NCBI GenBank assembly: GCA_001643675.2 | Contig: LSRY02000022.1 | Span: 1-64,000, forward strand | Direction of reading: 5' to 3' | Length of the DNA stretch: 64,000 bases | DNA from: Monocercomonoides exilis | Taxonomy: Eukaryota; Preaxostyla; Oxymonadida; Polymastigidae | Part shown: positions 34,597 to 46,426 of the stretch, piece after piece | Numbering within the stretch: position 1 is the stretch's first letter | How the letters are laid out: the number at the start of each line of letters is the position of its first letter | Made by a program: the position numbers and the translations under genes | The notes under the pieces: model-generated | The model's database searches: none | Told to the model about the DNA's origin: nothing | The model's input: the letters and a program-made list of their open reading frames with translations, nothing else

Positions 34597-36050
34597 TTAA
34601 GGATTTACAAAATAATCAGAAATATTCAACGATAATTCATTGTAACATTTTTCGTTAAGAAATGAAACTGCATCATGAAAGCCAGCTATTACATCTTCAT
34701 ATCCTTCTTCTTCCATCATTTCAAATATCTTTCTTTTCATTTCTTTTCTTTCCTTCTCTTCCTTTTCATCCTCCTCCTCTTTCAGTCTTTCTGAAATATT
34801 GTTAAACAAAGACAAACTTACCACTATTATAAAATCAACCAAAGTTGATTGCTTCATTTCCTCCAAATAGAGACCAATAGCTCCACTTTTCAAAAAGTCA
34901 TCAATTTTCACTGCTTTGTTTTTCTCTGCTTTTCCTAACGAATTAAGGCATTCCAATTGAATTCTAAAGTAATTATCTCTTGATGCTCGAAACACCTGAA
35001 CAATGCTGCAGAGAAGTCCAACAAGTTCTCCATTCCATGATCTGCATGAGTTTAAGTAACTATCAATAACATTAAGCCATCTCCAGATAACAAGCGCTTC
35101 CTTCTCTTCACTTTCTCCTTTTCCCTCTTCTTTTCTCTTCCAATCCACACTCTTTGACAACTCTTCCACTTCTCTTCTTGCCTCTCTTATAAAATGCAGC
35201 TCATCTGCAATAACGATTTCAGTTGAGAAATCACTGCAAAGTCTGTGCACCAGAAATGTCCAAACAGACTGATAAGCAAGTTGAGTCAGGTTGTGATGAT
35301 CCTGATGATGTAGGATAATTTCTTTGATCTCGTTCAAATATATTTCTCCCGGCTGTTTCAAATGAAAAAATTGAAAGAAAAATCAATGGCTTCAAAAATG
35401 AAATAGAAATGCTCATACAATGTATCCAACATTGCTCAATGTGAGCAAAATCATCTCCACTTCTTTTTGAGTTTCCTCATCTTCCTCTTTCTTCAACGCA
35501 ACTTTCAGAAGGCAAGGAACACATATTGGATACAGATCCGAACAAAACCGACTGTCAAGCAAAAGATAACATTCAATAAGGTCAATTAAAAGCTTTTCGT
35601 TCTTTCCTTCTTTTTTCTGTTCTTCATCAACAATCATCTCCTCGAATCTTCTGTATAATGAAGATTCTGAAAAGCCTATTTTCCAAATATTTTTCAAAGT
35701 TTTGCAATATCCAACAGGTTTCAACAATGAGCATGCATTTTCCATCGTCAGTTTCTCTTCTTCAATCGTTTTATTTATGTTGTCGAACAGTTCTTTTGTG
35801 AAAACAATTCAAATTCTTCTTTATTCATTATACCAATCAATCTGTTCATTTCTTCGATTTTCTCTTTTTGTTCTGAAACGCTGCAGCTTTTCAATTCATC
35901 AAACAATTCTAAATAAACAAATTTCACCCATATGATAAAAGCCATTGAGCCTTCAAAAAAAACTGTTAAAATGAACAAACTTGAAAACTTTTCCTTTGGG
36001 GCCATCTCTCGATTTCTGTCTTCGGTTCCACCATCAATGAATTCTTCCAT
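34597..36050 (-). CDS. Armadillo-like helical-repeat protein of an oxymonad-type family
   Basis: From 36050 (MEEFIDGGTEDRNREMAP) the minus strand gives LFDELKSCSVSEQKEKIEEM and NRLIGIMNKEEFELFSQK. After a one-base frame change at about 35800, TIEEEKLTMENACSLL and GYCKTLKNIWKIGFSESS follow. An intron lies near 35412-35355 (begins after the SNVGY codons). The last exon runs from YLNEIKEIILHHQDHHNLTQ to the terminal LSLNISDYFVNP. The product is all-helical with acidic Glu runs. I recall very similar proteins, with the same order of segments and the same C-terminal NISDYFVN, as a large paralogous family in oxymonads; this is memory, not a search. Role unknown; probably protein-protein binding. 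Confidence 0.6.
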
Positions 36051-36128
36051 TTTGCTTATTTAAAGTTCATTTCATTTGCAACGAATATACCCAATAATTA
36101 AGCAAAATCAAATAAATATCAAACATCG

Positions 36129-37250
36129 ATGATGATCCAACAAATCGAGAAGGTTACAGTCACTATCCAAATTGTTTTGCTTTATAAAAAAAGATTTGGA
36201 AACGATTTCTACGAAAGCAGCCTGATTTGGCTGAGTGAGGCAAGAAATGGCAGTTTTTTGTTTCCTGTTGATCAAACCAACAAATATTCATCAAAAGCAA
36301 ATGGAGAATTGCCATTCGATTCATGATGCTTCGTGAAATTGGTTTCTTCCCCTTTTGGAACAGAATTTATTCACGATATAGAAATGGAACTTGATGGGAG
36401 AGGACAACTGCAATCAAGCAAAAGGATTGAGAAGAAGAGTTTCATGACTTTTTTGAGTTCCTGACTATTTTGTCGAAAGCCAAAGAACAGCTAATGTTTG
36501 CATTCTCGAAGGGCCTCGTTGGCTGTTTTATTATGCAGTTTCTGATTTCATCCAAAAGGATTCAAGTGATTGCTGAAGACAAAAGAAGTGAAAAATGCTA
36601 AAATCGAAATGGATAAAACAAGCAAAAAATCATTAACAATTCATTACAAAAAAACCAAACGAATGGTGGAAGTAAAAGGTTGGATGGTTCAATTGCAAAA
36701 GCATCATGGGCTGTTAAATAATGGATTATTTGAATCAAATCTTTCAAAATTGGTTTCACTGGCCAAGCTGCCTGGCTTTGCGCTTGATAAGAGTTCAACA
36801 ATGCGTTTTGCTCATCCTTTTCTATTCGAATGGCTGAACATTACTGTCAGCAAAATGCATTTGTTTTGGATGAAAAGAGATTGGAAATGGAATTTTTTGG
36901 AGACGACTCTGTTGCCAAGGCAATGAAAAAAATGCATAATTTATTATTCATCTTCTTCAGAGACCAAAAGCATTGGTGTTATGGACATGGAAGGAATTGA
37001 CGACATTTCAGTTTCTGCTCCATCAGAATGAAGACGAATGGCAAACACTTTTGTTTTCTCAACGAAGATGCTCTTGTGGAAATGAGGCGTTCATCAGACA
37101 ATTCAAAAACTCTTCCTTTTTGCTTCAGCAATATTAGCATGATGCAAGAGCATTAAGGAATGAAAGGATCTCTTTTCGGATGTCTCAATTATTCATCATT
37201 TTTGTATCAACATCATTTTCAGATGAAAAGTTCACTTCTTTTTTGCATTT
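36129..37250 (+). pseudogene. Unrecognised decayed plus-strand gene
   Basis: Coding-like blocks are FGNDFYESSLIWLSEARNGS near 36200, a TGA, EFIHDIEMELDGRGQLQS near 36365, and a longer open piece at 36570-36926 (KEVKNAKIEMDKTSKKSLTI; LVSLAKLPGFALDKSSTMRF). Several stops separate them. It runs divergently from the armadillo-like gene, whose start is at 36050. No family recognised. Confidence 0.3.
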
Positions 37251-37299
37251 GAGCTGCTTCGTGATGAACACCTTGCAGACATAGAAAGCAACAACATTC

Positions 37300-37730
37300 A
37301 GAAATTCTTCTTTTTCTTCTTTTTTCTCTATCTCTTCTTCTCCTTCTTCTACGCATTCACCTTCTTCCTCTTCTTCTTCCTCTTCTTCTTTTTCTCATTC
37401 TCCTCCTTTTTATTTAATCATTTTTTCCCCCTTAATTCCCATCTTCCCCGCAGCAATTGAAATAAATTACCCGATTCACAAAAGAGTGAAAAATGTGTGT
37501 TATATCACTTTTATTGTTCTTCAATCACGTCGAAATCATTGTGTTTCAACAATGAATTCACTCTTCATCTTTTTCTTTCTCATCATCATTTCCTTCATCA
37601 ACATCATTCTCACCTTCTTCTCCTTCTTCTTCTCCTTCTTCTTCTCCTTCTCCTTCTTCTTCTCCTTCTTCTTCTCCTTCTCCTTCTTCTTCTTCTTCTG
37701 CTTCTGCTTCTCCATCCATTTCTGTTCCAT
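37300..37730 (+). repeat. (TTC)n/(TCC)n simple-sequence stretch
   Basis: Pyrimidine tracts at about 37305-37415 and 37560-37715 made of TTCTTC, TCCTTC and related units. They are translatable as polySer/Phe or polyGlu/Lys. A short TA repeat lies at 37836-37850. Confidence 0.8.
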
Positions 37731-37852
37731 TGAATAATGCACAGGAAAGAGTACTGTCTGTATTTAATGCTCCTTTTCTTCCTCTTCTTCCTCTTCCTCT
37801 TCTTCCTCTTCTTTCATTTTCATCTTTTTGCAAATATATATATATATATAAA

Positions 37853-39388
37853 CCCTATTCCATCTGTTCCCATCGCTCGAGAACGGAGAGCTTTCACAGC
37901 TGGTTGATCTTTCTGATCCGAATGTGGATGTTGTGCTTGTGGATCCATTGGAGCTGTTGTATGACGCGAAAGCCTATTTCAAACAGCTTCTTGTGGCAGG
38001 GGTAGCACAGAAGTCGTCTCTTCGCTCAGCGCCTTCGTCTTCTTCGTCTTCTTCAACTGGAGCAGCATGCCGATCAACTTCGCCAACCCGGAGGCTGAGA
38101 AGCGACGAGAAGAAGGCGGCAGGAGATGATCAGTCACCATCTTCATCTTCGTCATGATCACCTGCGATTGACCCTTCGTATGCGTCGGCGGTGGCAGCGT
38201 CAAACACATCGACCGGAGCAATGGATGACATCGAGAGACGGCTGCGGATTGTGGTGCCAGAGGCTGCTGGGGCGAATGGGCGGAACATGCAGCTGTCGCT
38301 GCTGCAGACACTGCGGGGATATGTTGTGGCTCGACGTGCGGTGCTGTATGTGGGTGTTGCATGTGCTCAATGAGAATCTTTCTGCGATGCTTTCAGTTCC
38401 GCTGGTGCCGCAGCTTCCGTAGCTTGCTGCACCAGCAGGCACGAAATCTGGGAGCAAGCAAATCTTTGCGGTAGCAGATGTGAATGCGTTCCCGTCGATC
38501 TACGATCTGTTTGACCCTTCACTGCAGATGTGGCGATCTACGCAGTCGGGGCGTGTGGTGGTGAAGCTGGACGACGAAGTGATGGGGCGAGGGGTTGCAG
38601 TGTGTGAAGTGGGAGAGATTGTGGAGAAGGGGCTGTCGGAGGCGGGGCTGATGATGGAGGATGTTCTGTCACCAGCTGCGATTGCGCTGGCTGTGCTGGA
38701 GGAGCGAGAAGAGGCAGAGGATGGAGAAAGTGGAGGCAAAGAGGGAGAAGAATAGGGAGAAGAAAAGGGAGGGAGAGAGGGAGGTGATGGGAATGAGGAG
38801 AAAGGAGAGTATCTGACAGCGCACAGAGAGTTTGTGGATGGAATCAAAGAGAACCAGGGGAAGCTGGAAGAAGCGATGGCGACACTGGTTGTGGAGGCGC
38901 TTGGGCTGAGTCTGCTGAGATTTGTGAAAGCTGATGCTGAGGTGGGTGCAGACAAGCAGCATTCAGTTGAACCAGAAGTGTTCAGTTCTTCTCCATCCGA
39001 TGGAACCCAACTGGAGAACAGGAGAGCAGAAGAAGAAGAGGCAGATGGGTCTTTGGAGATAACTTCAGATGGTTGTTCAGATGAAGTGAGGAAAGAAGAG
39101 AAACAGGTGAAAATATCGATGAATGGTTTGACAACAAATGAGGAGCAAGATAGAAAGGGCAGCTCGATTTCCTTAGAAAAGAAGAAAAGTCAGATTCTGG
39201 ACACAGAATCTCTGCATTTGATGATTTTGACGGACGGGAGTGCGTATGGGTACAGGTGGTTCTATCTAGAGAGGATGACGGTGACGGGGGAGCTTGTGGA
39301 GCTGTGTGCGGAGCGGGAGCGGATTGTGGGGAAGCCGGTTGTGGAAGGGGTGATACAGCCGAACGGTGCGATGAGCATCACGTTTTAA
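37853..39388 (+). pseudogene. GC-rich unrecognised gene, interrupted
   Basis: The frame starts coding at about 37853 (SLENGELSQLVDLSDPN; VDVVLVDPLELLYDAKAYFK). It passes a Ser-rich linker with TGA at about 38155, then MDDIERRLRIVVPEAAGANG and LSLLQTLRGYVVARRAVLYV. A frame change near 38370 follows. The second frame carries NENLSAMLSVPLVPQLP, TAG 38420, NAFPSIYDLFDPSLQMW, TAG 38753, then EFVDGIKENQGKLEEAMATL and LHLMILTDGSAYGYRWFYLE, and ends ITF at 39388. High G+C with compact coding resembles the 0-19 kb genes. No family recognised. The stops are all single-base neighbours of Gln or Arg codons. Confidence 0.4.
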
Positions 39389-39481
39389 ATGGAGAGGCTA
39401 TTTGGGAGAAGAGAGAAAGAAGAGAAGAGAAGAGAATGGGATGGGAATAAGTGTTTGGCATCGGATTGGGTTTTGTAGCAT

Positions 39482-40422
39482 TTGAACTTAGACAGGCAGG
39501 GAGAGAGGATGGACGAGTTTGCTGCGATAGGGGAGGTTGTGTTGCAGGAAAGTGTGCCGTCGATTACTCTGCGGGATGCGACGTATGCGATCGGGCAAGT
39601 GTGCCACGGGAAAGGAAGGATTGTAGTGTTTAGTGTTTTGTATTGTGTGTTTGTGGATAAGTGGGGGTCTCTGGCAGCGTTGTTGGCGTTCCTGCGAATG
39701 TCGTATTTTCTGCTTTAAAGCATCGAGATAGCGTCTGAGAACTTCCTCCTTACGCACAACGCAGGAACTGCTGCTTTGCATGCGCGCACTCCTTCTTCTG
39801 ATTCAGCTCATTCTGCATCTACTCGGCCTATGGCTTCTTCTAAATCTGCACGTTGGTCTGTCTCTCTCCAATGATGACACGCAGCTTTGTGATTGTGCAG
39901 CCGTTCCACCAGCCAGAGCTGTCACGTGTGCCGCACGTGCAGTTCTTTTCGAACTGCCGGGAGCACAACATCACGTTTGACTGTGAGGGGAAGTGCGGTG
40001 TTCTGTTCCAGCTGGCCGGGCATCTCATTGCGGGGGTTGTGGGATTTGTTGCGTGCGAGCGGTCGGTTGAGCTTGCGGCGCGGACAGCAGCGCGAGCGCT
40101 GGAGACGGTGGCAGTGCAGATGCTGCACTGTGCGTTGGTTTCTGCGCTGAGCTTGGAAGAGAAGAAAAGGATGGAAAAGCGGGTGTATGGAGAGAACGGG
40201 GCTGTGGCAAGAGGGACGGAGCTGGGGAGGCTGGATGGGCTTGGGGGTGGGCTTGTGAAAAGCGCACGAGAGAAAGGAGACTTGGCAAAGGCTGGTCTTT
40301 GCGGCTTGTTACGCATTAGCGCTACAGTTTCTCTGAAAGATTCCGTTTGTTCGGTTTCAAGTTTGCTTGATTTTCTTTCTGTCTTCTGTCTATCAGTCTT
40401 TCTTTTTCGATATATTTACTGA
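39482..40422 (+). CDS. GC-rich unrecognised gene, probably continuous with the upstream one
   Basis: A first part reads MDEFAAIGEVVLQESVPSIT and ATYAIGQVCHGKGRIVVF to about 39630. An intron-like T-rich stretch follows, then SFVIVQPFHQPELSRVPHVQ, FFSNCREHNITFDCEGKCGV and LFQLAGHLIAGVVGFVACER, followed by a helical region with ARALETVAVQMLHCALVSAL, ending near 40290 or 40422. It looks like a folded alpha/beta domain with a C-terminal helix bundle. Whether it forms one gene with 37.85-39.39 kb cannot be decided. Function unknown. Confidence 0.4.
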
Positions 40423-42480
40423 TATTTTTTGAAATATTATTTTTATTCTGAGTTAGCTTAGTTTTTCTATCGAGATGTCAATTGATCGAATTTAAAATAT
40501 TTTTTTTTATATGTCAAATATACGAATTAATTGGAAAGAGACCTGAATGCATGGAGCATAAGATGTTGAAAAGATCGAGGATGCCTTTGAACGTCAAAAG
40601 CAAAAAAGGAACGGTGACATCGGAAGGTAGTGCGCTTAATGGGTGCTTGTGGGGCGATAGCTCGGAGAGTGTAATGTGTGACTTCTTGAAGAAAGCAGTG
40701 CTTTGAGCAGCTTTTTAAAGGATTGTGGAAGCAGATTAAAAAGCACAGAGCAATATCAATCTGAGGAACTGGGAATCTGCGTAGCTGTGAAGCAAAGAAA
40801 GAAAAAAGGAATATTGCCAGAATCCGTCAAAGCGGGAACAAATTGGCGATGTGCTGCCACATTCTATGGTTCGGATGGAATTTTGCCATTTTTCCGGGCA
40901 ATATCAGGGTTGATGCGCCGTTCGTTAGTAAGCTCTTACAGCTGAATTTCTCGATTTTGTGCGCTGTTGAGGGAATCTTTCTGGAGACAGCTGCTTTATA
41001 TTTGGCATGTTGCATGAGGATATACATTGGAGAGGAAGGAATAAGTGATGAAAATATTGTTGACGCGCCTGAAGGTTGATCTTTGCTGCTTTGTTATAAA
41101 TTTGGACATCCAGCAGAAGTTCAGTTTGGAGTTGGGTAAGTCCGATAAGTGGAAAAGAAGAGCAGAAAAAATATTTTTGATTCATATCAGTTAGGCTGGC
41201 TGCGAGATGGGGCATTCAGTTGAAGTGTGAATTCGCATTTGCTTATGATTTATTTATTATTTATATTTATATTTATATTTTTATTGGCTTGCTCCACCAT
41301 CTTCTTTTTCAAAGAAAGACATTCTTGAAGCAGGTCGTGATATTTTTTTGAAGTGCCGAATTCCATGAAGAATGTATTTCTTGAAAGCAAGCGCAAATGG
41401 ATAGCCAATTCCTTGATTCAGTTTTGAAGAATATATGCTACAAGAAGAAAAGATATAACACATCGAGATATTGTTCGAGAAATTTCAGCTAAAGATGCAT
41501 GTATATGTTTTCATATTGAATTTTACAGTGAATAAGGTTGACAGATCTCCAAAAAAGCATGCTGAAGAAATTTTGCATTTGAACAAAATTTTGAAGTCAA
41601 ATGTGAACAATCAATAAAAAACGCTACAAATTTATTCAATTGATCGTATGATGGAGAGGAAAATGGAAAAACAATTGGGGAAGTTGGATGACTCGTCGAA
41701 GATGCGAAAGATGATAATGGAGAGGGTGATTACATGAGAACAAGGAATGAAAAAGGAGGGAGAAGAAGAAACAAGATGGAGTTGAATGAATAGAAGATGT
41801 TATTTCAGGAAGGAGACTGACGTCGGAGCAGCTGATTCGATTTGGCCGAAAGGTGATGGAGATGAAAGATGGAATGAGGAATGAAGCAGAAAAAGGATCA
41901 GCAATCAACAGGGATCTTTGTTTGCAGCAAGGAGAGTGAAGTGAGGAGTAGAGGAAAGCGCCGTTGCGGCAGGAGCATCACTCAGAATCCATCTTGTCTT
42001 CCCTTCCTTCCTCTGCTTCATTTCAGCTGCTTTCTTGTTGTTTTCTTTTGTTTTCTGAAGAAGCTGCTTTTGCAGCATCAAACTTGGGGGATAAGCTCCT
42101 TCTTTTAAATAAAATTCAAATAAAAAAAGGAATTGTTTTGTTTTTCATGTTTTTATTCTTGTTCATTGGCACAGAGTCCTATGACCCAAACAAAGTGAAC
42201 TGCGAAGCAAAGCATCCAAGTCATTTCACTTTGATTGATGTGCCAGTCAAATTAATGGAAATCAAAAATGATAAAAATGTGGCAAATACATCCAATTCAG
42301 TAGAGGGAGGACTTTGCAGCTTTCCTGCGGATGCAAAGTGCTTTCTCCTGAGCAACTTAAAAGTGAATAGCGAAAAATAACTTCAACGGAATAAATGAAC
42401 AAATGAACGAAAATATAAATTAAAATATTTATCTAAACAATGATAAAACCAACTTATAACAACAAAAATAAAATCATCAT
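40423..42480. other. Spacer with short coding-like fragments
   Basis: Plus-strand fragments such as CGSRLKSTEQYQSEELGICV near 40730 and FTLIDVPVKLMEIKNDKN near 42230 look like pieces of decayed genes. The second is preceded by a hydrophobic stretch (LFFMFLFLFIG) that could be a signal peptide. A (TTTATA)n stretch lies at 41252-41285. None is complete. Confidence 0.35.
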
Positions 42481-42485
42481 TGTAA

Positions 42486-42566
42486 AAGTCGAGTTTTATT
42501 AGGAAAGAAAATCGAATATCAATTCCTTCTCTTTTAATTGAAAACCACGATCTATGGGTAGTCGCC
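42486..42566. repeat. DIRS left terminal inverted repeat
   Basis: Inverted partner of 47072..47168; the inner 47-50 bases are nearly identical. The outer limit is approximate. Confidence 0.8.
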
Positions 42567-42780
42567 CGTGAGGATCAAGGTTGTGAAATGGGGGAAAATT
42601 TGAAATGCAATCTTCAATCTTACAACAACTTAACCTTTAACCAACAATTGGAAAAACGGGTTAACCGACTATACAAGCGTTATCACGTACTTTATTAACG
42701 CTAAGAAAAGGAATAAACAAGAACAACATTGCTCGAGACACTTATTTTCAGGGGTGGGAGTGAAACGGTGGTGGGCCAAA

Positions 42781-42880
42781 GAGAAGGAATTGATATTCGA
42801 TTTTCTTTCCTGATAAAAGTGCATTAGCACCTTTATTGTCAAGAAAATCTTCTATCAATTCCTTCTCTTTTTATTGAGAA
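42781..42880. repeat. DIRS internal complementary region
   Basis: Bases 42781-42820 (GAGAAGGAATTGATATTCGA onward) complement the left terminus. Bases 42820-42880 (GCACCTTTATTGTCAAGAAA onward) complement the right terminus. Confidence 0.85.
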
Positions 42881-42886
42881 CCTAAG

Positions 42887-43900
42887 TTAATCGGGAGCTG
42901 ATGAGACCATCATCAGCACAGCTCTTGTGATCGTCCTTTGCTTTTCCTCTGTTTCCTTCCTTATTTGGGCCCTTGTTTTGATTATGAACTCTTCTCCCTG
43001 TGCTGGCGTATCTCCTTTTCCTTCAGTTGGCTCTTCAACTCTTGTGGGCTTCGTTGGCTGCTCTTCCTTTCTTCTTTGTTCTGAACCTTCTCGTTGACAA
43101 ATGGAGCTATTGACTTGTGGCTTTGTGGTTTTCTCCTTTTCGTTTCTCTTCTTTGCTTCGGATCTTCTGCATATGGTTGTGCTATTTGCATCCTCTCTGT
43201 CCGCTTTTTCTTCTTGATCGTTTGTTGCAGAGGCAATGACACGGTTCGTTGATGATGATAGGTTTGATCGAAAATAATGTTTGACCAACGTGTTTATTCA
43301 TGGGTAGAATCGTGCAAACTTTGCCACTTGTTCTGGGGGAATTCCTGCAATCGTCAGTGCTGAAAGGCTTGATGCTTTGATCGAGTACGGTGTGAATCTT
43401 TTAGGAACTCCTGCATTATAAATTGTTACCTTTGCAAGCTTCCGAATTCCTTCGACAGCTAACGGGTGAAAGTTCTCCGTGTTCAAAAGCAATTTGTCTG
43501 TGTGTCTGTTTTTCTCCGGAACTCTTTTCCATAATTCCTGGATTGCTGATGCCGGACAAATCAAACTCAGTTCTGGTGAGAACGGAACAGCAATCTCCAT
43601 GCGTGTGTTTGAGGTCTTCAACTTTGTGTCCAAATACACGCCTTCCTCCTCGAACCTGCTTTCCAACATATTGATCCTCTCAAGCTCCGTCAATCTACAA
43701 GCCGAAAACAACATCGTTAGGACAATGACTTTCATCGTGAGCTGTTTGAAACTTAGTCCTTCATTTGGTCCCAGTCCAGAAAAGAACTTAAGCACTATTC
43801 GAGGATTCCAAATGTCTCCTGTCTTCTTCTTTCATGACTTGTCCGTTTTTCGGAACGATCTGAAAAGAGTACGAATAATAGGAATATCTCCAAGGAAGGA
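42887..43900 (-). pseudogene. DIRS tyrosine recombinase, interrupted
   Basis: Reading on the minus strand gives a core-binding part (IPIIRTLFRSFRKTDKS, TGA near 43843, TGDIWNPRIVLKFFSGLG). The catalytic domain follows, with the first Arg in FSACRLTELERI. The C-terminal box is PYSIKASSLSALTIAG, a weakened form of the usual HxxR. Then FARFYP, TGA 43298-43300, and NTLVKHYF with the presumed nucleophilic Tyr. A charged Lys/Glu-rich tail continues to 42887. It would integrate the circular cDNA without target duplication. Two in-frame TGAs and the weak HxxR suggest this copy is inactive. Confidence 0.7.
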
Positions 43901-44136
43901 AAAGAACACAATATTGGAGTAAAGCGATAATGCTGCCCTTGTCAACTGAAGGTAAGTCAACTTCATTCAGAAGTTTCGAAGCGATAGAAACACATTTGCA
44001 CAACATGCATCCCGCTCCTGAATAGAATCCGGAATTCTTCCGTATCCACACTCTTTCCATTGTTTTCCAAAATTAGCAAATCCATACAGATATCCTCTCC
44101 ATGTGCTCCTCGAAATGCCTGCTCTGCACTCCTCTG

Positions 44137-46256
44137 TTAACGAGAAATGGACTGATTTTTGTTCCAGTGCATTCTTCTACCATTGTTCTCCATCGCGTAA
44201 GGTGCATTCAGCCAGATTATCCTCAATCGACCTGGTGGAAGACTCGCACCTGTCCATTGCATCGATGGACCCTTCCACAGAACCTCCTTCTGATTCTTCC
44301 AAGTCCATTCCAAACGGGGAATGGACATTAACAAGCTTTCCCAATTCTGTCCCTTCCAATTCGGCAGGAGTAAAATCACTTGTGCTTTCTCCTGTCGTGC
44401 TTTCTGGATCGTCGGAATCACAAGAGGGATCGGTGGATGAGCTAACACGACTTCGTTCTTCCAGGGAAACATCAGTCCGTTTAATGCGAGTTGATTTCTT
44501 TTCATCACCATCATCCCACTTTGCTGTTATGTCGAGCTGCAAATGCGTCCAGCGTTGGAGCAATGTTGAGTTTCGTCTTTATCTTTTCCCATTCTTCGTC
44601 CTGCACCTCGTAGTCTCCTGCTCTCTCCAGCCGTGATAAGGCATCTGCTCTTGTGTTCAGTACACCTGGAACATGTGACGCTCTCAACTCTATGCCTAGA
44701 TCTTGTTTGAGTCTCCATAATTTCCTCAGCACTGGTCGAAGCCTCTTCCCTGCATTCCATCTGTTTATGTTGAACACCACGGATGTGTTGTCCGATCTTA
44801 GGTGAAGAAAGGACACATGATGTTCCTGAAGAGTTGGTGAGAAGTGGACAAGAGCAAGAAATACTGCCATTAGTTCTCTGAAATTGGAAGATTGCTTCCT
44901 CACTCGGTGGGGGAACGGATTGTGTGCATCGAGGAGCTGGTTGTTCAAGAGAAGAGATGCTCCCCAAGCCGTCTCCGATGCATCTGTTGTGAGAGTTGCA
45001 TCCGGTGAAAATACTGGGATAAGCCTGCGTCTTGGGTGTGCTCTCAACTTCGATATCCATTGCTGAATCTGCAGCAGGATTGAAGCATTCAACCTCAATT
45101 TGCCTTTCCATCCTCTTTCCTTTATTCCTTTCTGGAGCATGCGATGCATGGAGTGAAGCCATTGAGAAGCGTCTGGCTGAACAAACCGAACAGCGTTGAG
45201 TTTTCCAATAAAAGAAGCCAGATGTTTCACTTTCACAATTCTTGCTATCATGCAATCTTTTTCCCATATGCGACACAAGCGAGTCAGTGCTTCTCTTCTG
45301 TCTCTTGCAAGCCGCACCTTCATCTTCGACGAGTCCCACTGGAAGCCAAGGAAAGAAAACCTTCTTCTTGAAATTAATTAACTCTCCTCCTGGTTCACCA
45401 AAAGACCTAGTTCCTCCAGAAACCTGATAATCTCTTTGGCGGCCTGTGCCAAGTATTCCTTGTTCTCGTGTAACATAAGGAAATCGTCCAAATATGCGAT
45501 TACACGAACGTCCCATCGTTTTCTGATTACTGAAGTCACATTCCTCATCGCGTACGTGAAAATTCTCGGAGCATCTACGAAACCAAACGGCATTCCTCTT
45601 AATGTGCAGTCTTTTCCAGAAAATCTGAAAGCTAAAAATGGTCTTTGTATTTTGGAAACCGGAAGCAGATAGAAAGCCTGTTGTAAATCCACTGTAATTG
45701 CGTAATCTTGTCCTCTCAGAACACGCTCCACTGTCTTTTCGTTATCGCATTTGAAATGTGTCTTTATCAAGGCTGTGTTCAATCTCCTGCAATCCAGTAT
45801 CTGCCTCCATGCTCCCGATTTCTTTCTGATCAAGAACACGCTGTTTCTGTGCCTCGCATCTTCTGACCTTATCTCCTCCACAATTCCTGTCTCTATCTGC
45901 TCCTTTGGAAGATCTGAAAATGCTTTTCTTTGTTCTTCGTTTGAGTGCACAGCTCCATCTCTGTACGGCATGTCCTTTTGCTTCCTTCTTATGCGTTTGC
46001 TTTTCCACATCGCCTGCACTCCCTGTCTGATCAACTTGGCACCACAAATTCTTTTCCAAGTTTCTATAAAACACTTAATTCTTCCTCCAATCGTTATCCA
46101 ACCTGTAAATCCTTTCCTCACTCCATCTTCTCTTTTTGTTGTTGATCCCGACTTTGGACGTTGTATCTCCAGCTCGTTGTAGCCCATCCATCTCTCTGCC
46201 GCTTTCCTCCTCGTGTTTCCTGTGAGCGGGGTCCTCTCCGAAAAAACTGTGAGCAC
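44137..46256 (-). pseudogene. DIRS reverse transcriptase-RNase H polyprotein, interrupted
   Basis: The reverse transcriptase shows IRKKSGAWRQILDCRRLNTA, the strand with DLQQAFYLLPVSK, LRGMPFGFVDAPRIF and the catalytic YLDDF. A TAA at 45378-45380 interrupts the thumb region, after which the same frame continues with FSFLGFQWDSS. RNase H follows with TTDASETAWGASLL, FRELMAVFLAL, LHLRSDNTSVVFNINR and the DALSRL box. After a one-base frame change at about 44515 the distal domain continues with HPPIPLVIPTIQKARQEKAQ and VILLLPNWKGQNWESLL, typical of DIRS and Ngaro polyproteins. The element would copy its RNA into DNA; this copy is defective by standard decoding. Confidence 0.85.
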
Positions 46257-46426
46257 CAGATCTTTCTTGGAATTGTGTTATCTCTGCTTGTGAAAACCTA
46301 TGTTGTTGAGTTCCTTTCTCCTTTTGATTATATGGAAATTGTTGACATTCTGCTCGTTGACTTCACGGGAGTTGAGGAGCTTGTCGTTAATCATGTCTCC
46401 TTCAGAATCTTTTCATGCTATTCTGT

